Source of the DNA: Halicephalobus mephisto | Lineage: Eukaryota; Nematoda; Chromadorea; Rhabditida; Panagrolaimidae | NCBI GenBank assembly: GCA_009193035.1 | Contig: SWDT01000145.1 | Location: 28,830-92,829 of the forward strand | Direction of reading: 5' to 3' | Length of the DNA: 64,000 nucleotides | In this document: positions 1-13,000 of the stretch, piece by piece | Layout: every line of letters starts with the position of its first letter | Numbering within the stretch: the stretch's first letter is position 1 | Position numbers and translations under genes: made by a program | The notes under the pieces: generated by a model | Told to the model about the DNA's origin: nothing | Seen by the model: only the letters and a program-made list of their open reading frames with translations | Databases searched by the model: none

Positions 1-713
1 TACCTGCAATATTAATCAAATTATTTGATATATCAACCTAATTATCTACCTGTAATATTATTAATCAAATAATTTAATATATCAATTGGATTATTTACTT
101 GATATATCAATCGGATCACTTGCGTATTATGTTACCTAATTCTATCTACTAACAAGTAAAATTCTTCTAAATGTAATCGCACAGGATATCAGAATCCATG
201 TAAAATCAAGATTTCATCATAATCACTCAGATAATTCAAAAAACACGTTTGCAAATAATTTTCACAAAATTCACGTAAGAACCAAACTCAACTTGAATCA
301 ATCCACTCGCAGTGACTTATATCTTAAAAAAGGAAAAATTGACATCATTAACACTCAATAAAAAAGAATAAATGATCTATTTGGACGTCTTACCAAAACT
401 CTCTTTAGTCTATATCCCAAAAAAGGAAAAATTGGCCTAACTCGCATTTATTAAAAAAGAGTGTTTTCAACTAGAACAAATTGCCAAAGTTTGGCGGGTT
501 CAAGCAAGTTTAAATTATTAATTTTTCTTTTTTAAATTTACTCTTTAGTATTTCCCAATTAAATTTATATATTTTGCACAAATTATTTGATTACTGTATT
601 TATTGAAAATATTCATTTTGATAAAATTTATTTAAAAATTCACAAAAATTTTTAATTGAAATCTTCCACCAGGATTTTCACACACCAGTAACGATGACCC
701 TCCATTACAGTAT
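1..713. other. AT-rich intergenic region
   Basis: No coding potential is seen. The first 130 bases hold a degenerate short tandem repeat built around the words tatatcaa, ttatttac and taatatta. The rest is AT-rich sequence downstream of the hmt-1 stop codon. Confidence 0.6.
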
Positions 714-3700
714 TCATTCTACATTCCTACTAGCGTACTGCATCGCCCAGAGCTGGTAATAATCCCCTTTTTTTTCCAGTAATTCCTCGTGAGTCCCGAC
801 TTCGACGATATCTCCATCTTTAAGAACGATGATTTTTTTTGCATTTCTTACTGTAGAAAGTCTATGAGCCACAATAAATGCTATTTTTTCTTGACTAATA
901 AGTTGAAATTCATCTTGAACCAAGTTCTCTGTTGCATAATCCAGAGCCGATGTAGCTTCATCCAAAAGTAAAATTTTCGGATTTCTCAACAACGTCCTCG
1001 CGATTGCCACTCTTTGACGTTCGCCTCCACTCAATTTCAATCCTCTTTCTCCAACGATGGTTTCATATTGATTCGGTAATCCTTGGATAAATTCATGGAT
1101 TTGAGCAGCTTTCGCAACTTCAATAATCTCTTCCAACTTCGCCTCTGGTTTACCGTATCCAATATTGTAGGCCAAAGTGTCGTTGAAAAGCACCACATCC
1201 TGAGGCACTATCCCGATGTTAGTCCGAAGATCCTTGACTTTAAATTTCCTGATATCTATGTCGTTGATCTTTATAGATCCCCCTGTGACGTCATAAAGTC
1301 TAAACAAAAGACGAATTAATGTGGATTTCCCAGCGCCTGTGGCTCCCACGATCCCCACAGTGTCTCCCGCAGCAGCCGAGAAGGTAATCCCTTTGAGGAC
1401 TTGCTGGTCTTCATGGTAGGAAAAACAAACATTGTCAAACATCACAGTAAAGGGCATTTTCGGGATTAATTCTGGATCTGACGGATCTCCAATTTCCACT
1501 TCTTCGTTCAAAAATTCAAACATGTTCTCCATGTCCACGAAGGCGTTCTGAATAGTACGGTACAGAGTTCCGAAGAAATTCAAAGGACCGTAAAGCTGAA
1601 GCAAGTAAGTAGTAAACATTATATAATCCCCTGCGGTGTAGACACTATCCGGAACAGAAATAAAATAACCGATCAGAACACATCCAAAAAGCATACTGAT
1701 TCCGATGATGAAATTTTGAAGAAAATTCAGAAGATTCATCGAAGAAGAATTTTTATATTCTGCTTTTTGAAATTCTGCAATTGCATTACGGTAACGATGG
1801 TATTCTGTCATTTCGGCACAAAACTGCTTCACTGTTTCGCAATTCAGAAGCGAATCCACTCCGATAAATTGCCATTGATTTTCGGCAGCATTCATTTCAC
1901 GTCTATGTTTGATTCTCCATTCAGTAACCAAGATAGTAACAACTGAAATTTTTCCATAATTTTATTACGAAAATCTTGTGTAAATTTTTACAAAATAGTC
2001 TCGACACGAATTTTCGAAATTTTTAAAAACTAAAATAACCTAAAATTTTAGTTTTCAAAGATGACTATTCTGTAATTTTGTATAATTTCGTAATACTTCA
2101 TATATCGAAGAAATTATATATGGATTTTTTACGAAATGGTCTGGGGGAGAATTTCTGAATCTTGGTAGAAATTAAGATGGCTTAAAATTTCAGTTTTCAA
2201 AGATGACTATTTCGTAATCTTATGCAATTTGACAATTAATAAGATATTGTAAAATTCATGAATTATTTTACAAAGTTCTCTCGAGGAGAACTTCTAGAAA
2301 ACTCTGAAATCCAAAGTGGCCTAAAATTTTGGTTTTCCGTGAGTGATTTCGTAATAAATTCTTCGGAGCTGAATTCTTCTTAGATATGCCTAAAATTCCT
2401 AAATTAGGATCATACAAGCTGCATAATCCTCTATCTACTCTAGAAAGTTAATTTTCATATATGGAATCACCCGTAAATATCCTAAAGACTATAGTATTAA
2501 AATACCCTGTAGAAAATTAGTTTTTTTGTTGTAATTTAAATCATTGCAAAACGTACCTAAATAAACGACCATAGTTATGAAGACAAGTCCGCCGAAGTAC
2601 ATGTTGTAAGCCACGAAGAAGAAAGTAGTCGCGATGATTATGTCGATGATGGTCGGAGTCACGTTGAACAGGATATACATCAGAAGAGTCTGGATCGACT
2701 TTGTTCCACGGTCCATGATCCGGATTATTTCGCCGGTTTTTCTCGATAAATGCCATTTCAGGGAGAGCTTGTGGAGATGAAGGAACATTTCCGATTGTAC
2801 CTTCATGGTCGTGTTTTGGCTCACTGGAATCCACAATTGGCTTCTGAGTGTATTCAGAAATCCGCCCATGGCTGAAAAGAAGATGTTACAATTATTTCAA
2901 AACAAAACTAACCGCTTCCTTGGAGGAATTTGATGATGGCGGATGTGATGATCAGTTGATAGCAGAATATCCCCTTGGACAGGTCGTCTATGATCCATTT
3001 CGTGTAGAGTGGATATATAATATTCGTAATTCTGCCGATAACGAGTAACAGAGCACATATGAAAATCCGAAGTTGCAAAATAAACTGTTTTTTTGGCCAG
3101 ATGTAGTGCAGGACTGTCCTCAAAGCCCGTTCGATTTTCAGCCATTTCTGAAGAAATTTCATATATGGAAATTTACAAACCTAGACTTACCCCGTTAGGA
3201 TTATTACAATCTCGGAGTGTTTTCCGAAGTACAATGAGATTCAAGGATAAAAAAGACAAAACAACTTCGACGATGCCGTAGACGAAATATGGCGAATCTA
3301 GCGGACTGTAAAAGTTTTATTTGATTTGAAAAATATAAAACTTACTTTGGTTGAAAGTAATTCTTCCAGAAGACAACCAATGGGACTAATAGGAAGAATT
3401 CAACAAGGTATAAAAAAACCAAAATCGTCGACGGATTTTGACGATAAGTATCGAAAAATGGAAAAATCAAAATAGCAGTCCAATAAGCCGAATGGGATAC
3501 TGCCCATATATAAAATCCAGGTAGAAGTTTAAGTTGATCAATATGAGCAAAGAAATAAATCCATGGAGAAACGATTATGACTATGTTGAAAATCAAAACT
3601 GTCACGAAAGATTTCGTCAACGGTCCTTCTCGTCTTTGAGGACTTCTGGAATTTTCATGTAATCTATGGTAATTATTTCTTCGATTACATATAGTTTTTA

Positions 3701-3812
3701 GGAAATATCCAAAAGAAAGAATAAAAATTGAAATTAAATAAATTCCGCTGGTGGTTATTCCGTAAGTGCAGATGTTCGGAGGAAGAAACTTCCATTCTGG
3801 GCATATGTTCAT
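714..3812 (-). CDS. hmt-1: HMT-1, ABCB6-type ABC half transporter
   Basis: Heavy-metal-tolerance ABC transporter. The family acts in endosomal/lysosomal membranes and protects worms from cadmium. Five exons join in phase: 3812-3346, 3305-3191, 3147-2913, 2871-2557, 1942-714, giving 786 aa, close to the usual length. An N-terminal hydrophobic domain (exons 1-2) precedes the core membrane domain (exons 3-5). The ABC domain has Walker A GATGAGKST (about residue 578), signature LSGGERQR, Walker B ILLLDEATSALD and an H-loop VAHRLSTV. The words VTEWR and VDSLLNCETVK are typical of the ABCB6/HMT group. The start is uncertain: a CAG acceptor lies just upstream (about 3821-3823), so exon 1 could begin there after a short 5' exon. 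Divergent from ttc-21. Confidence 0.93.
1960..2480. repeat. Intronic dispersed repeat (ATTTCGTAAT/ACGAAATGGTC type)
   Basis: hmt-1 intron 4 holds three degenerate copies of a roughly 110-170 bp module. It combines 'actatttcgtaat', 'tttacgaaatggtc' and 'gaatttctagaa'. The same words recur in ttc-21 introns and at 19430-19700. Confidence 0.6.
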
Positions 3813-3968
3813 TTTCAAACACTGAAAATTACTTATGTAATAATGTCACTACAAAATCCATATATGAAAAGCAAAATTAAGACCGTGAAATGCAAGTTCA
3901 AAATCAGCGCTGAACGAAACGAGGGATAGTGACTTTTAGCCAAGTGCGGCCCGGGAACAGTGTCCTTT

Positions 3969-3982
3969 GTTGCCTTGGAGAC
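3969..3982 (+). promoter_or_regulatory. X-box (RFX/DAF-19 site) of ttc-21
   Basis: GTTGCCTTGGAGAC matches every position of the nematode X-box consensus RTHNYYWTRRNRAC. It lies 37 bp upstream of the ttc-21 ATG. DAF-19 acting through X-boxes is the known driver of IFT genes in ciliated neurons. The site also lies in the promoter shared with divergent hmt-1. Confidence 0.85.
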
Positions 3983-4010
3983 ACTCTTATTTTTTACTTT
4001 TAATTTTGTG

Positions 4011-4017
4011 TTTTTAG
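4011..4017 (+). promoter_or_regulatory. Trans-splice-like acceptor before the ttc-21 ATG
   Basis: TTTTTAG ends 2 bases before the ATG at 4020. It fits a spliced-leader acceptor and supports this start codon. The X-box lies in the short outron-like stretch upstream. Confidence 0.55.
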
Positions 4018-4019
4018 AA

Positions 4020-7000
4020 ATGGATAGTGACGATGTGTTATGTACTACGATTTACTACTACATAAGGGAGAAATTTTACGGAACTGCTCTGACCTACTGC
4101 GAAGACGGATGTCGGAGATTCAGCGACAACCACGAGTACGCTTGTTTGAAGTCCTTCTGTTTCACGAAATTAGGTAAATTTTAGCAATTTTTAAAATTAT
4201 TTATTGTTTGTAATTTCAGGGAAATCGGCAGAAGCAATAAGACTCCTTTCCTCTTTGAGGAAAAATTCGCCGATCGTCCTCGGGGTACTGACCACGCTGA
4301 GGTCGGCTTATCTGGCCGAAACGAACATAGGTATTTTTTGAAAATCACATTATTTAAAAAATCAAAAAAATTACAAAATCATTCAGAGGTGGATTCCTCA
4401 GGAGTTAAATTTAAGTGATAATTATTTCGTAACTTTACGAATTTTCGTAATCATTCATATATAAAAAAATAAACAATGGATTTTTTCACGAAATGGTCCC
4501 GACGCGAGTTTCCTAGAAACTGAAATAACCTAAATAATGATTATTTCGTAATCATTCATATATCGAAAAGTTTTTGTACGAAATGGTCCCGACGCGAGTT
4601 TTTGGAATTTTCTAGAAATTGAAAAATTAAAAAATGATGATTATTTCGTAATCATCATATATAAAAAATAAACAATGGATTTCTTCACGAAATGGTCTCG
4701 ACACGAATTTCCTAGGAACTGAAATAACCTAAATAATGATTATTTCGTAATCATTCATATATCGAAAAGTTTTTGTACGAAATGATCTCGACACGAATTT
4801 CCTAGAAACTGAAATAACCTAAATGATGATTATTACGAAATAGTCATCATAATTTTAATCTTTAATCACTACGTAGCTTCAAGTGCGCGTTGCAAAAAAC
4901 CGCTTCAAATTTGTCATCAAAAATTGACTAGCCAGATTTGCCAGTTCAAAAAGATGCGAAAAACTTCACTCGTATGATATATACATCATAATATAATCGT
5001 GATGGGACATTTTTGTTCTGTCTTTATGTTCCAATTTTTATACCTAATTTAAAAATAAAAAAATAAATAATTTTACATCTGTTATATAGTATTTTAAAAG
5101 TAATTTTAAATAAGTTTTTACTTTTTAATAAAGTTTTTATATAAAATTCGATATATCTTTAAAATCCAGAGTTAGTCTTCAGAATCCTGAATTCTGAAGG
5201 CTAATTTTTGATTCTGGTTCTAGATTCAGAATCTATGGATTTTATTACAGTATTATAAGTGTTTTTAAGTAAAGTTTCAACTCTAAAATTGAAATAAAAG
5301 CATCAATGAAACAAATCTCTGATATACGAATGTCCTGTAATCCTGAATCCTGAATTCTGAAGGTTACCTTTGATTCTGGTTCTAGATTCAGAATCTATGG
5401 ATTTTATTACAGTATTATAAGTGTTTTTAAGTAAAGTTTCAACCCTAAAATTAAAAAAGCATCAATGAAACAAATCTCTGATATACGAATGTCCTGTAAT
5501 CCTGAATTCTGAAGGCTAATTTTGGTTCTAATTCTAGATTCAGAATCTATGGATTTCATTACAGTAGTATAAGTGTTTTTTTTATAAAGTTTCAACTCTA
5601 AAATTGGAATATAAATTTACTAGGACAGAAACATCACAGAACCAATGTAATAAATGATTTTCGAGTATGAGCAGGAAAAAAGCACTTAACATTTGTCACA
5701 GAAATCCACTGATTAGCCAGATTTCTATTTCATTCCTGAAAGAGAGTCAAAGAACGCATCCGAAGTTACTCGTTCATATGTAAAGAAAATAAAAAATACT
5801 TTTTTTACAAGATTGTCTTGAAGCAAAAGTTTCAAAACTATCCAAAAAGTAATGATGACTATTTCGCAATCATTCGTATATCAAAAAATAAAATTCTTCG
5901 CAAGATAGTCTTGATACGGATTTTTCAAATTTTTTAAAAACTGAATTAGTTTAAAATTTCAGTTTCGAAAGATTATTTCGTAATTGTTGAGGTAAAAAAC
6001 TAAACTAAGAAGAGAGAACCTGAAGCGATAGCCTGAATATCAAGGAATGTGGAATACTGTAGGGCATTTATGATAAAAATTGAAATTAAATAGTGACGAT
6101 TAATATTTGTTATTAAATCTAAAATTACGCCTTTTTGTGTGTATATGAAATTATTCGTAAATATCCCAAAAACCTTAATGTTAAAAAACCCTACACACAA
6201 AAAACGTAACTTTAGATTCAGTAAAAATTACAAAATTTGATAAAAATGTAACAATCGTCACAATTTATGTATATATTTGACATTTGTGACGAAAATTGAA
6301 ACTTAATAGTGACGATTAATATTTGTTATTAAATCTAAAATTACGCTTTTTGTGTGTATATGAAATTATTCGTAAATATCCCAAAAACTTTAATGTTAAA
6401 AAACCCTACACACAAAAAACGTAACTTTAGATTCAGTAACAAATGAAAATCGTCACTATTATGTTTTATTTTTCGTCACAAATGCCAAATATTCATGAAA
6501 AACGTCACGATTATTACATTTTCGTTACTGTTAAGATTTGGAAATAGAGAAAAATGTTACAAATCTTTACTTAAACAAAAGTACAGACTAAAAACGACGT
6601 AAGACAACAGAACTGGAAGTTACTCATGCCCTACAGTATTCCAGAGCCCTTGATATTCAGGGTATCTTTTCAGGTCTTCTCTATTATATTATATTTTCTA
6701 TCTTAATAGTTACATTTCGTCGTAAACGGAAAAAATATAAAAAGAAAAATATAAAATATAAAATATGAGATAAATTACTAATTATGTATGAAAATCGGCC
6801 TTTGGAATTGGGCTTAGGCATCTAGAGTATGATGGTAACAACACTATGTGAGATTTTGGGATACCATAATTGGTTCAATATTTTTTTCTCTTATATTTTT
6901 TCCTACTGTCACATTTCGCAATCGTCACGAAATCGAAAGTTATGATTTTTTGTGTGTAGAAAATTAGTTTTTTAATATTAATTTTTTTCAGATCGAGAGT

Positions 7001-10000
7001 CGGTAAGAGAACTAGATACCGAGATCAATTCTCTCTGGACTACGGCAGATCCCAAATCCTCTTACATAGCCGCATTGATTTTATTTTTCGACGAAAGCTA
7101 TGATAAATCCAGATCCTTGTTAGATCGACATATTTCTACCAGTTCCACAGACGCCAAAATTTTGTCCCTGAGGGGTTGGCTGGATGTCGTCACGAGTAGG
7201 GATATCAAAACCGCTCAGAAGCTTTTCGATTCTGCAATTCTGACTTCGAAATGGCCAGATGCATACTTCGGTCAGGCCCAAATTTTCAAAGAAAGACATA
7301 ACATCGTTGAATTGTCCAGGACATTGTCGAATTTTCTGGACGAATACAACACTCACATCCCTGGGTACATAGAAATGATAAAATCCGCCTTCACTTCGAA
7401 GGCTTTCGAAAAAGTCACAGAAGTCGTTCAAAGTGCCAGTCTCATCCAGGCCGCGGATTGCATTCCTATACAGTTCCTAGAGACTACTGTAGCTATCGCA
7501 ATCCAAGGAGAAACCATCAACATCGACCAACTTTTGACGGAACTTTATGAATCTGCTTCTGTGGTCGAGAAACAGAATCACTTCCTCCTCTTCAGATTCG
7601 CCCACTTCCTGGCTTCGATCGCATTCGACAACAACACCATAAGACAGTACAGTAAGAAGTTCCTCGACGATGCCTTAGGGTGTGACAAAAAAGTAGAATA
7701 CATTGCTGAAAAAAGTCGATTACTTTTGATCGAAGGGGATTTGAAAGGAGCTCTTCAACTCGCAAAATCCGCTGTCGAGAAAAACGTCGAATCGAAGCCA
7801 GATATCCTCTTCAGCGTCATCCGCTGCTACATCGCCATGGGGGATTACAAAGATTCCAGATCACAGTTGGATTTCCTCAAGGCCACATATTCGAATATCG
7901 ACAAATCCGTCGTAAGTATTAAATTTAAAATAATTAAAATTTAAAAAATCGAAAATACTTTTTTTACGAAATTGTCTTGAGGCGAATTTTTGGAATTTTG
8001 GGAATTACAGTAATCTGTGGAGTAGTTTTAATTTTACGTGGTTATTTCGTAATAAATGATTGTGAAAAATCGAAAATACTTTTTTTACGAAATTGTCTTG
8101 AGGCGAATTTTTGGAACCCTTAGGAATTACAGTAACCTACTAAAAACTGACTTTTTCTATTAAAAATCCATTTTTAGCTTTATTATTTTTATGATGCCCT
8201 GGTTAAAAGGGCCGAAGAAGGCTTCACGGACAGCTTTGTCAACTCCATCAGAAGCGCCATAGATTCCCATTTTTCTGTTCTTCAAAGAATTCCCTACGGC
8301 ATTGAGTACATAGAAAAATTGAATCCTGCTTTCTTGATCGAAATCGTCTCGAGATTATTCGAAGTGACTCCACTTGCTCCAGCGAAAACCCATGATGCTT
8401 TATTGAAGGAAATAATCCGGATCACAACAGCCGTCGTTGACAGTTGTCCAGGACTTGGAAGACCTTGTTATCTCCTGGCTAAGGCTCGTCATATCGAAGG
8501 AGACTATATTGAAGCCGAAAAATGGCTAAAACATTGTATCAGTCGGACCAGTCCTGTAGCAGAAGCATATCTTCTAATGGCTCAGATATATCTCCAAAGA
8601 CATCGATTAGCTGATGCTTCGAGGTGTCTTGACGCCGGATTGGGGTTCAGTTTCCAAGTCAGAGAACATCCACTTTATTTCTTGACCAAAGCAAGGATGA
8701 TTAAACAAGAAAAACCCAAATCCATGGAAGAAGCTGTGACTTTGCTGAATACAGCCCTGGATTTGGGGGTTTTCCGAGACCCGAAGCTGGCTCGGCAGAT
8801 GGACATAAACGAAGCCGACAGGATCGCCATTTATCTCGAGATCATCGACTGTTACCAAATCATGGGCCGATCCCACGATGCCGACGTGATTATGAAGGAA
8901 GCTCTAGGGAGATACAGCGGGACTCCAGAAGAGGATAAACTGGTCTTGATGAACGCCCAATTGAGGATCCAGAGAGGGGACATAAAAGGAGCAGTGAACA
9001 TCCTTCAATCCGTCGGACCTGAAGAGCCCAACTACCAGGCCGCAAGGATAAAAATGGCTCAGATTTATCTGGAAGAATTCAGGGATAAACACAGATTTGC
9101 AAATTGCTTCAGAGATATCATAAATGCGGACCAAAGTCCCCAATCTTATGTTCTTGCTGGAGATGCTTACATGAGCATCCAGGAACCTACTAAAGCTATC
9201 GAAGCTTACGAAACAGCCATGAGACGAAATCCCAAGGACTTTGCGCTGGCAGAGAAAATCGGAAATGCCTACGTCAAATGCCATCTGTATCACAAAGCGA
9301 TCACTTTTTACGAAGCCGCGATGAAGACAAGCAACAAAAGCATCATGAGGCTGCGTTACGCCGAAGAACTTTTCAGAATTAAAAACTACGAGAAATGTGA
9401 GAGGATTCTGATGGAAGTTGTGGACACCAAAAACGACATTATCAACGACAAGAATTTAAGTAAGGACCGATTTTATAAAATTAAGGATATCATTGTAAAA
9501 ATCAAAGATAGGAATTATCTCAATGCGAATTTTCAGGACTTTATAGAATTTAGGTAAAAAAGCGGAGATGATTACCAGATTTACTACTTTTAATATTCTC
9601 ACTCGCTCTCTTCACGAGACTTCAAAAATTACGTTATTAAAAAATAAAAAATAGATATTACAAATTTACCTTAACGCGAATTTTTAAGAAATCCTGAAAT
9701 TTAGGTAAAAAAAGAGGAAATGAATACCGACAATTTGTCATTTTCGACATTTCTTACTTTCACTCGCTCTCTTTACGGGACTTCAAAAATTACGTTATTG
9801 AAAAACGGAAAATAGATATTACAAATTTATTTTAACGCGGATTTTTAGAAATTTAGGTAAAACGAAGAAAAAAGAAAGGAGAGAGAGAAGGTGAATGTCG
9901 GCAAGTTGCCGTTTTCGCCATTTTTACTTTCACTCGCTCTCTTCGCGGGAATTCGAAAATCTCAAAAAATTAAAATTTTTATAAAATTTTTTTAGAAATG

Positions 10001-13000
10001 GATTTTTAGAATTTTAGTATTGTTGTAGGAAAATTTGAAGAGACAGAAAGATTCAATTTCGATAAAAAGTTAAAAATTGTATTTTTTAAATTAATTTTTA
10101 GAAAATTTTCAAATTTATTTTCGAAGAAATTCTAAAAAAATATTTTAGAATAATTTTTACAAAAATTTTCAGCCGTCGAAACCATCAGAGACCATGTTGG
10201 ATTTTGGATGTTGCTGTCCAAACTTCATTTCGAAAGTGGAAATTTCGAAGAAGCAGCGAAAGACCTCCTGAAGACGAAGGCTCTCCAAAGTAAGATGCTC
10301 TCGAAACCGCCTTCTGAAGTCGGGGATACGGTAGCTGAGAAGAAACTAGCCAGCACGTGAGTTATAATGGTTTTTAAAATATTAATTAATATTCCCATAT
10401 ATCGAAATCAACCCCAGAATGTGGACAGAGAATTATGTGCCCCAGATACCGTAATCTAGAAGGTTCTTGATTTAATCAAGAATTTAATTCTAAAAAACTG
10501 ATTTCGAAATAATTCCACATAAAACTGAAATCACCTTTTAGACTACTGTAACCTCAATTAAAATCTTTCCAACATCCATGATTACTGTAGTGTAGAATTA
10601 TTAATTTCTAAAAATTTATATAGAGTTCTGTATCCCAGATACCGTAATCTAGAAGGTTCTTGATTTAATCAAGAATTTAATTCTAAAAAACTGATTTCGA
10701 AATAATTCCACATGAGACCAAAGTTGTAAACTACTGTAATTTCTATCAAGTCCCAGAAATTAGTGTCGGAATTATTTCGTAAAAAGTAAATTTTTGATTT
10801 TTATAATATTCGATTAATTATGAAATTGTCACGTAGAATACTGTAATTTCTAAGAACAACCGGAAATTCGTTCCAGAACCATTTTATAAAAAAATTTATT
10901 TTTTTGATTTTTTTATTTTAATTTTTAAATTTTTTAAATTTTTTAATTTTTTTAGAATTTGCGTGAAATTGGCAGAATTGCACCGAAACAGAAGAGATTA
11001 CGTGAAAGCCATTGATTTCTACAAAGAAGCGATCGAAATAGACACCAAAGACGTCAAAAGCATGTTAGCTTTGGCCCAGATTTACCACACCATGGGAAAA
11101 ATGCAACAATGCAATCAGCAATGTCTGGCGATCCTCAACATCGACAGAAACAACAATGATGCCACTTTGGTAATGTTTAAATTCATTTAAAATCAAAACC
11201 TATATATTAAAATTAAGAATTTTAATCAAAAAAGTAAAAAATTTTTAATAAAAAAAAACTAAAAAATTCAAAAAGACGAAAAATTTCAAATTTATTTAAA
11301 ATAAAAAAATATAAATTTTAAATTTATTTAAAATAAAAATTCTAAATTTTAAATTTATTTAAAATAAAAAATCTTAAATTTTAATTTATTTAAAATAAAA
11401 AATATAAATTTCAAATTTATTTAAAATAAAAATTCTAAATTTTAAATTGATTTAAAATAAAAAATTCTGAATTTCAAATTTATTTAAAATAAAAAATCTT
11501 AAATTTTAATTTTTAGCTAATGGCGGATATCATGTATCAAAGAAGCGAAGGGGATATAGCTATGAAACATTTTTCACAACTCCTGGAACGAAATCCAAGT
11601 TTGTTTTTTATTTTTTAATTTGAAAAAATTAGAATTTTATATAAGTTTCCAAAATTCTGAATTTTTTAGAATTTTATACAAATTTTCGAAATTTATTTAG
11701 AGACCGTTTTTGATAATTTTATTTTCTATTGTAATTTTAAAAAAAATAAAATTTAAAAAATTCGTTTCGAGATCATTTTTGATAATTTTATTTTTAATTA
11801 TAATTTTAAAAAAATAAAAATTCCCAAAATTCTTTTCAAGATCATTTTTGATGATTTTATTTTTTTTATGTTGATTAATTTTTTGCAGACCAATATCACT
11901 CGATGGCGAGGTGTATCGAACTTCACTGGAGGAAAGGGGACTTAGAAGCGGCAGATGCCTTGTTGAAGAAGGCCCTGGAGGCGAATCCGAGAGCTAACGT
12001 CGACGCTGGGTTCAATTACTGTAAGGGCCTTCTGGAGTGGTACACTTGCGACCCTAATTCCGCCTTGAACTACTTCAACCGGGCCCGGAGGGATCTGGAG
12101 TGGGGCGAACGGGCCGTTTACAACATAATTGAAATTTTCCTGAATCCTGATTACGAAACCCTGGGAGGGGAGGCCCTGGAGAACACCTTGGACCCCTCCA
12201 AGAACGACCCCAACCAAGCCGAAAGAGAACTGAACGTGAAGTCCGCCGAAAGGTTCCTCAACGAAATCCGATCAAAACCGGATTTGGACAACAAATTTAC
12301 CTTGATGGAGAACTTTATCCTTCTAGCCAGTTCGAACAAAACTAAAGTCCAACAAGCTTTGAACAACTTCCTGGAGCTGATCCCGAACGAAGAATCTACA
12401 GAAAACGAACGTCCACTTAACGTCGGGGCCATTCTCGGATCCGCTAGGGCTTATTTAATGTTGAAACAAACCCAAAAAGCAAAAACTCAATTAAAAAAAT
12501 TAATTTCATATCAATGGAGCTTGGAAGATGCGGATTACCTCGAACGTTGTTGGTTGCTTCTGGCCGATCTCTACATCAACCAAGGAAAAAGTGATCAAGC
12601 CACGGCTGTTCTGAGGACTGTCCTACAGTATAACGCGGTTGGAGTTTTTTAAATTTAATAATTAAAATTACAAAAACCCTTTCCCTATGGGAGTACTGTA
12701 ATCTGGATTACGATCTTTTCAATGCCCATGATTACTGTAGTATAGAATTGTTAACTTTTAAGAATTTATATAGAGTTATGTGCCCCAGATACCGTAATCT
12801 AGAAGGTTCTAGATTTAATCAAGAATTTAATTCTAAAAAAATGATTTCGAAATAATTCTACATAAAACTGAAATTACCTTTTAGACTACTGTCACCTTAA
12901 TTAAAATCTTCTCAATGCCCATAATTACTGTAGTGTAGAATTGTTAACTTCTAGAAATAAATATAAGGTTATGTACCCCAGATACCGTAATCTTGAAGGT

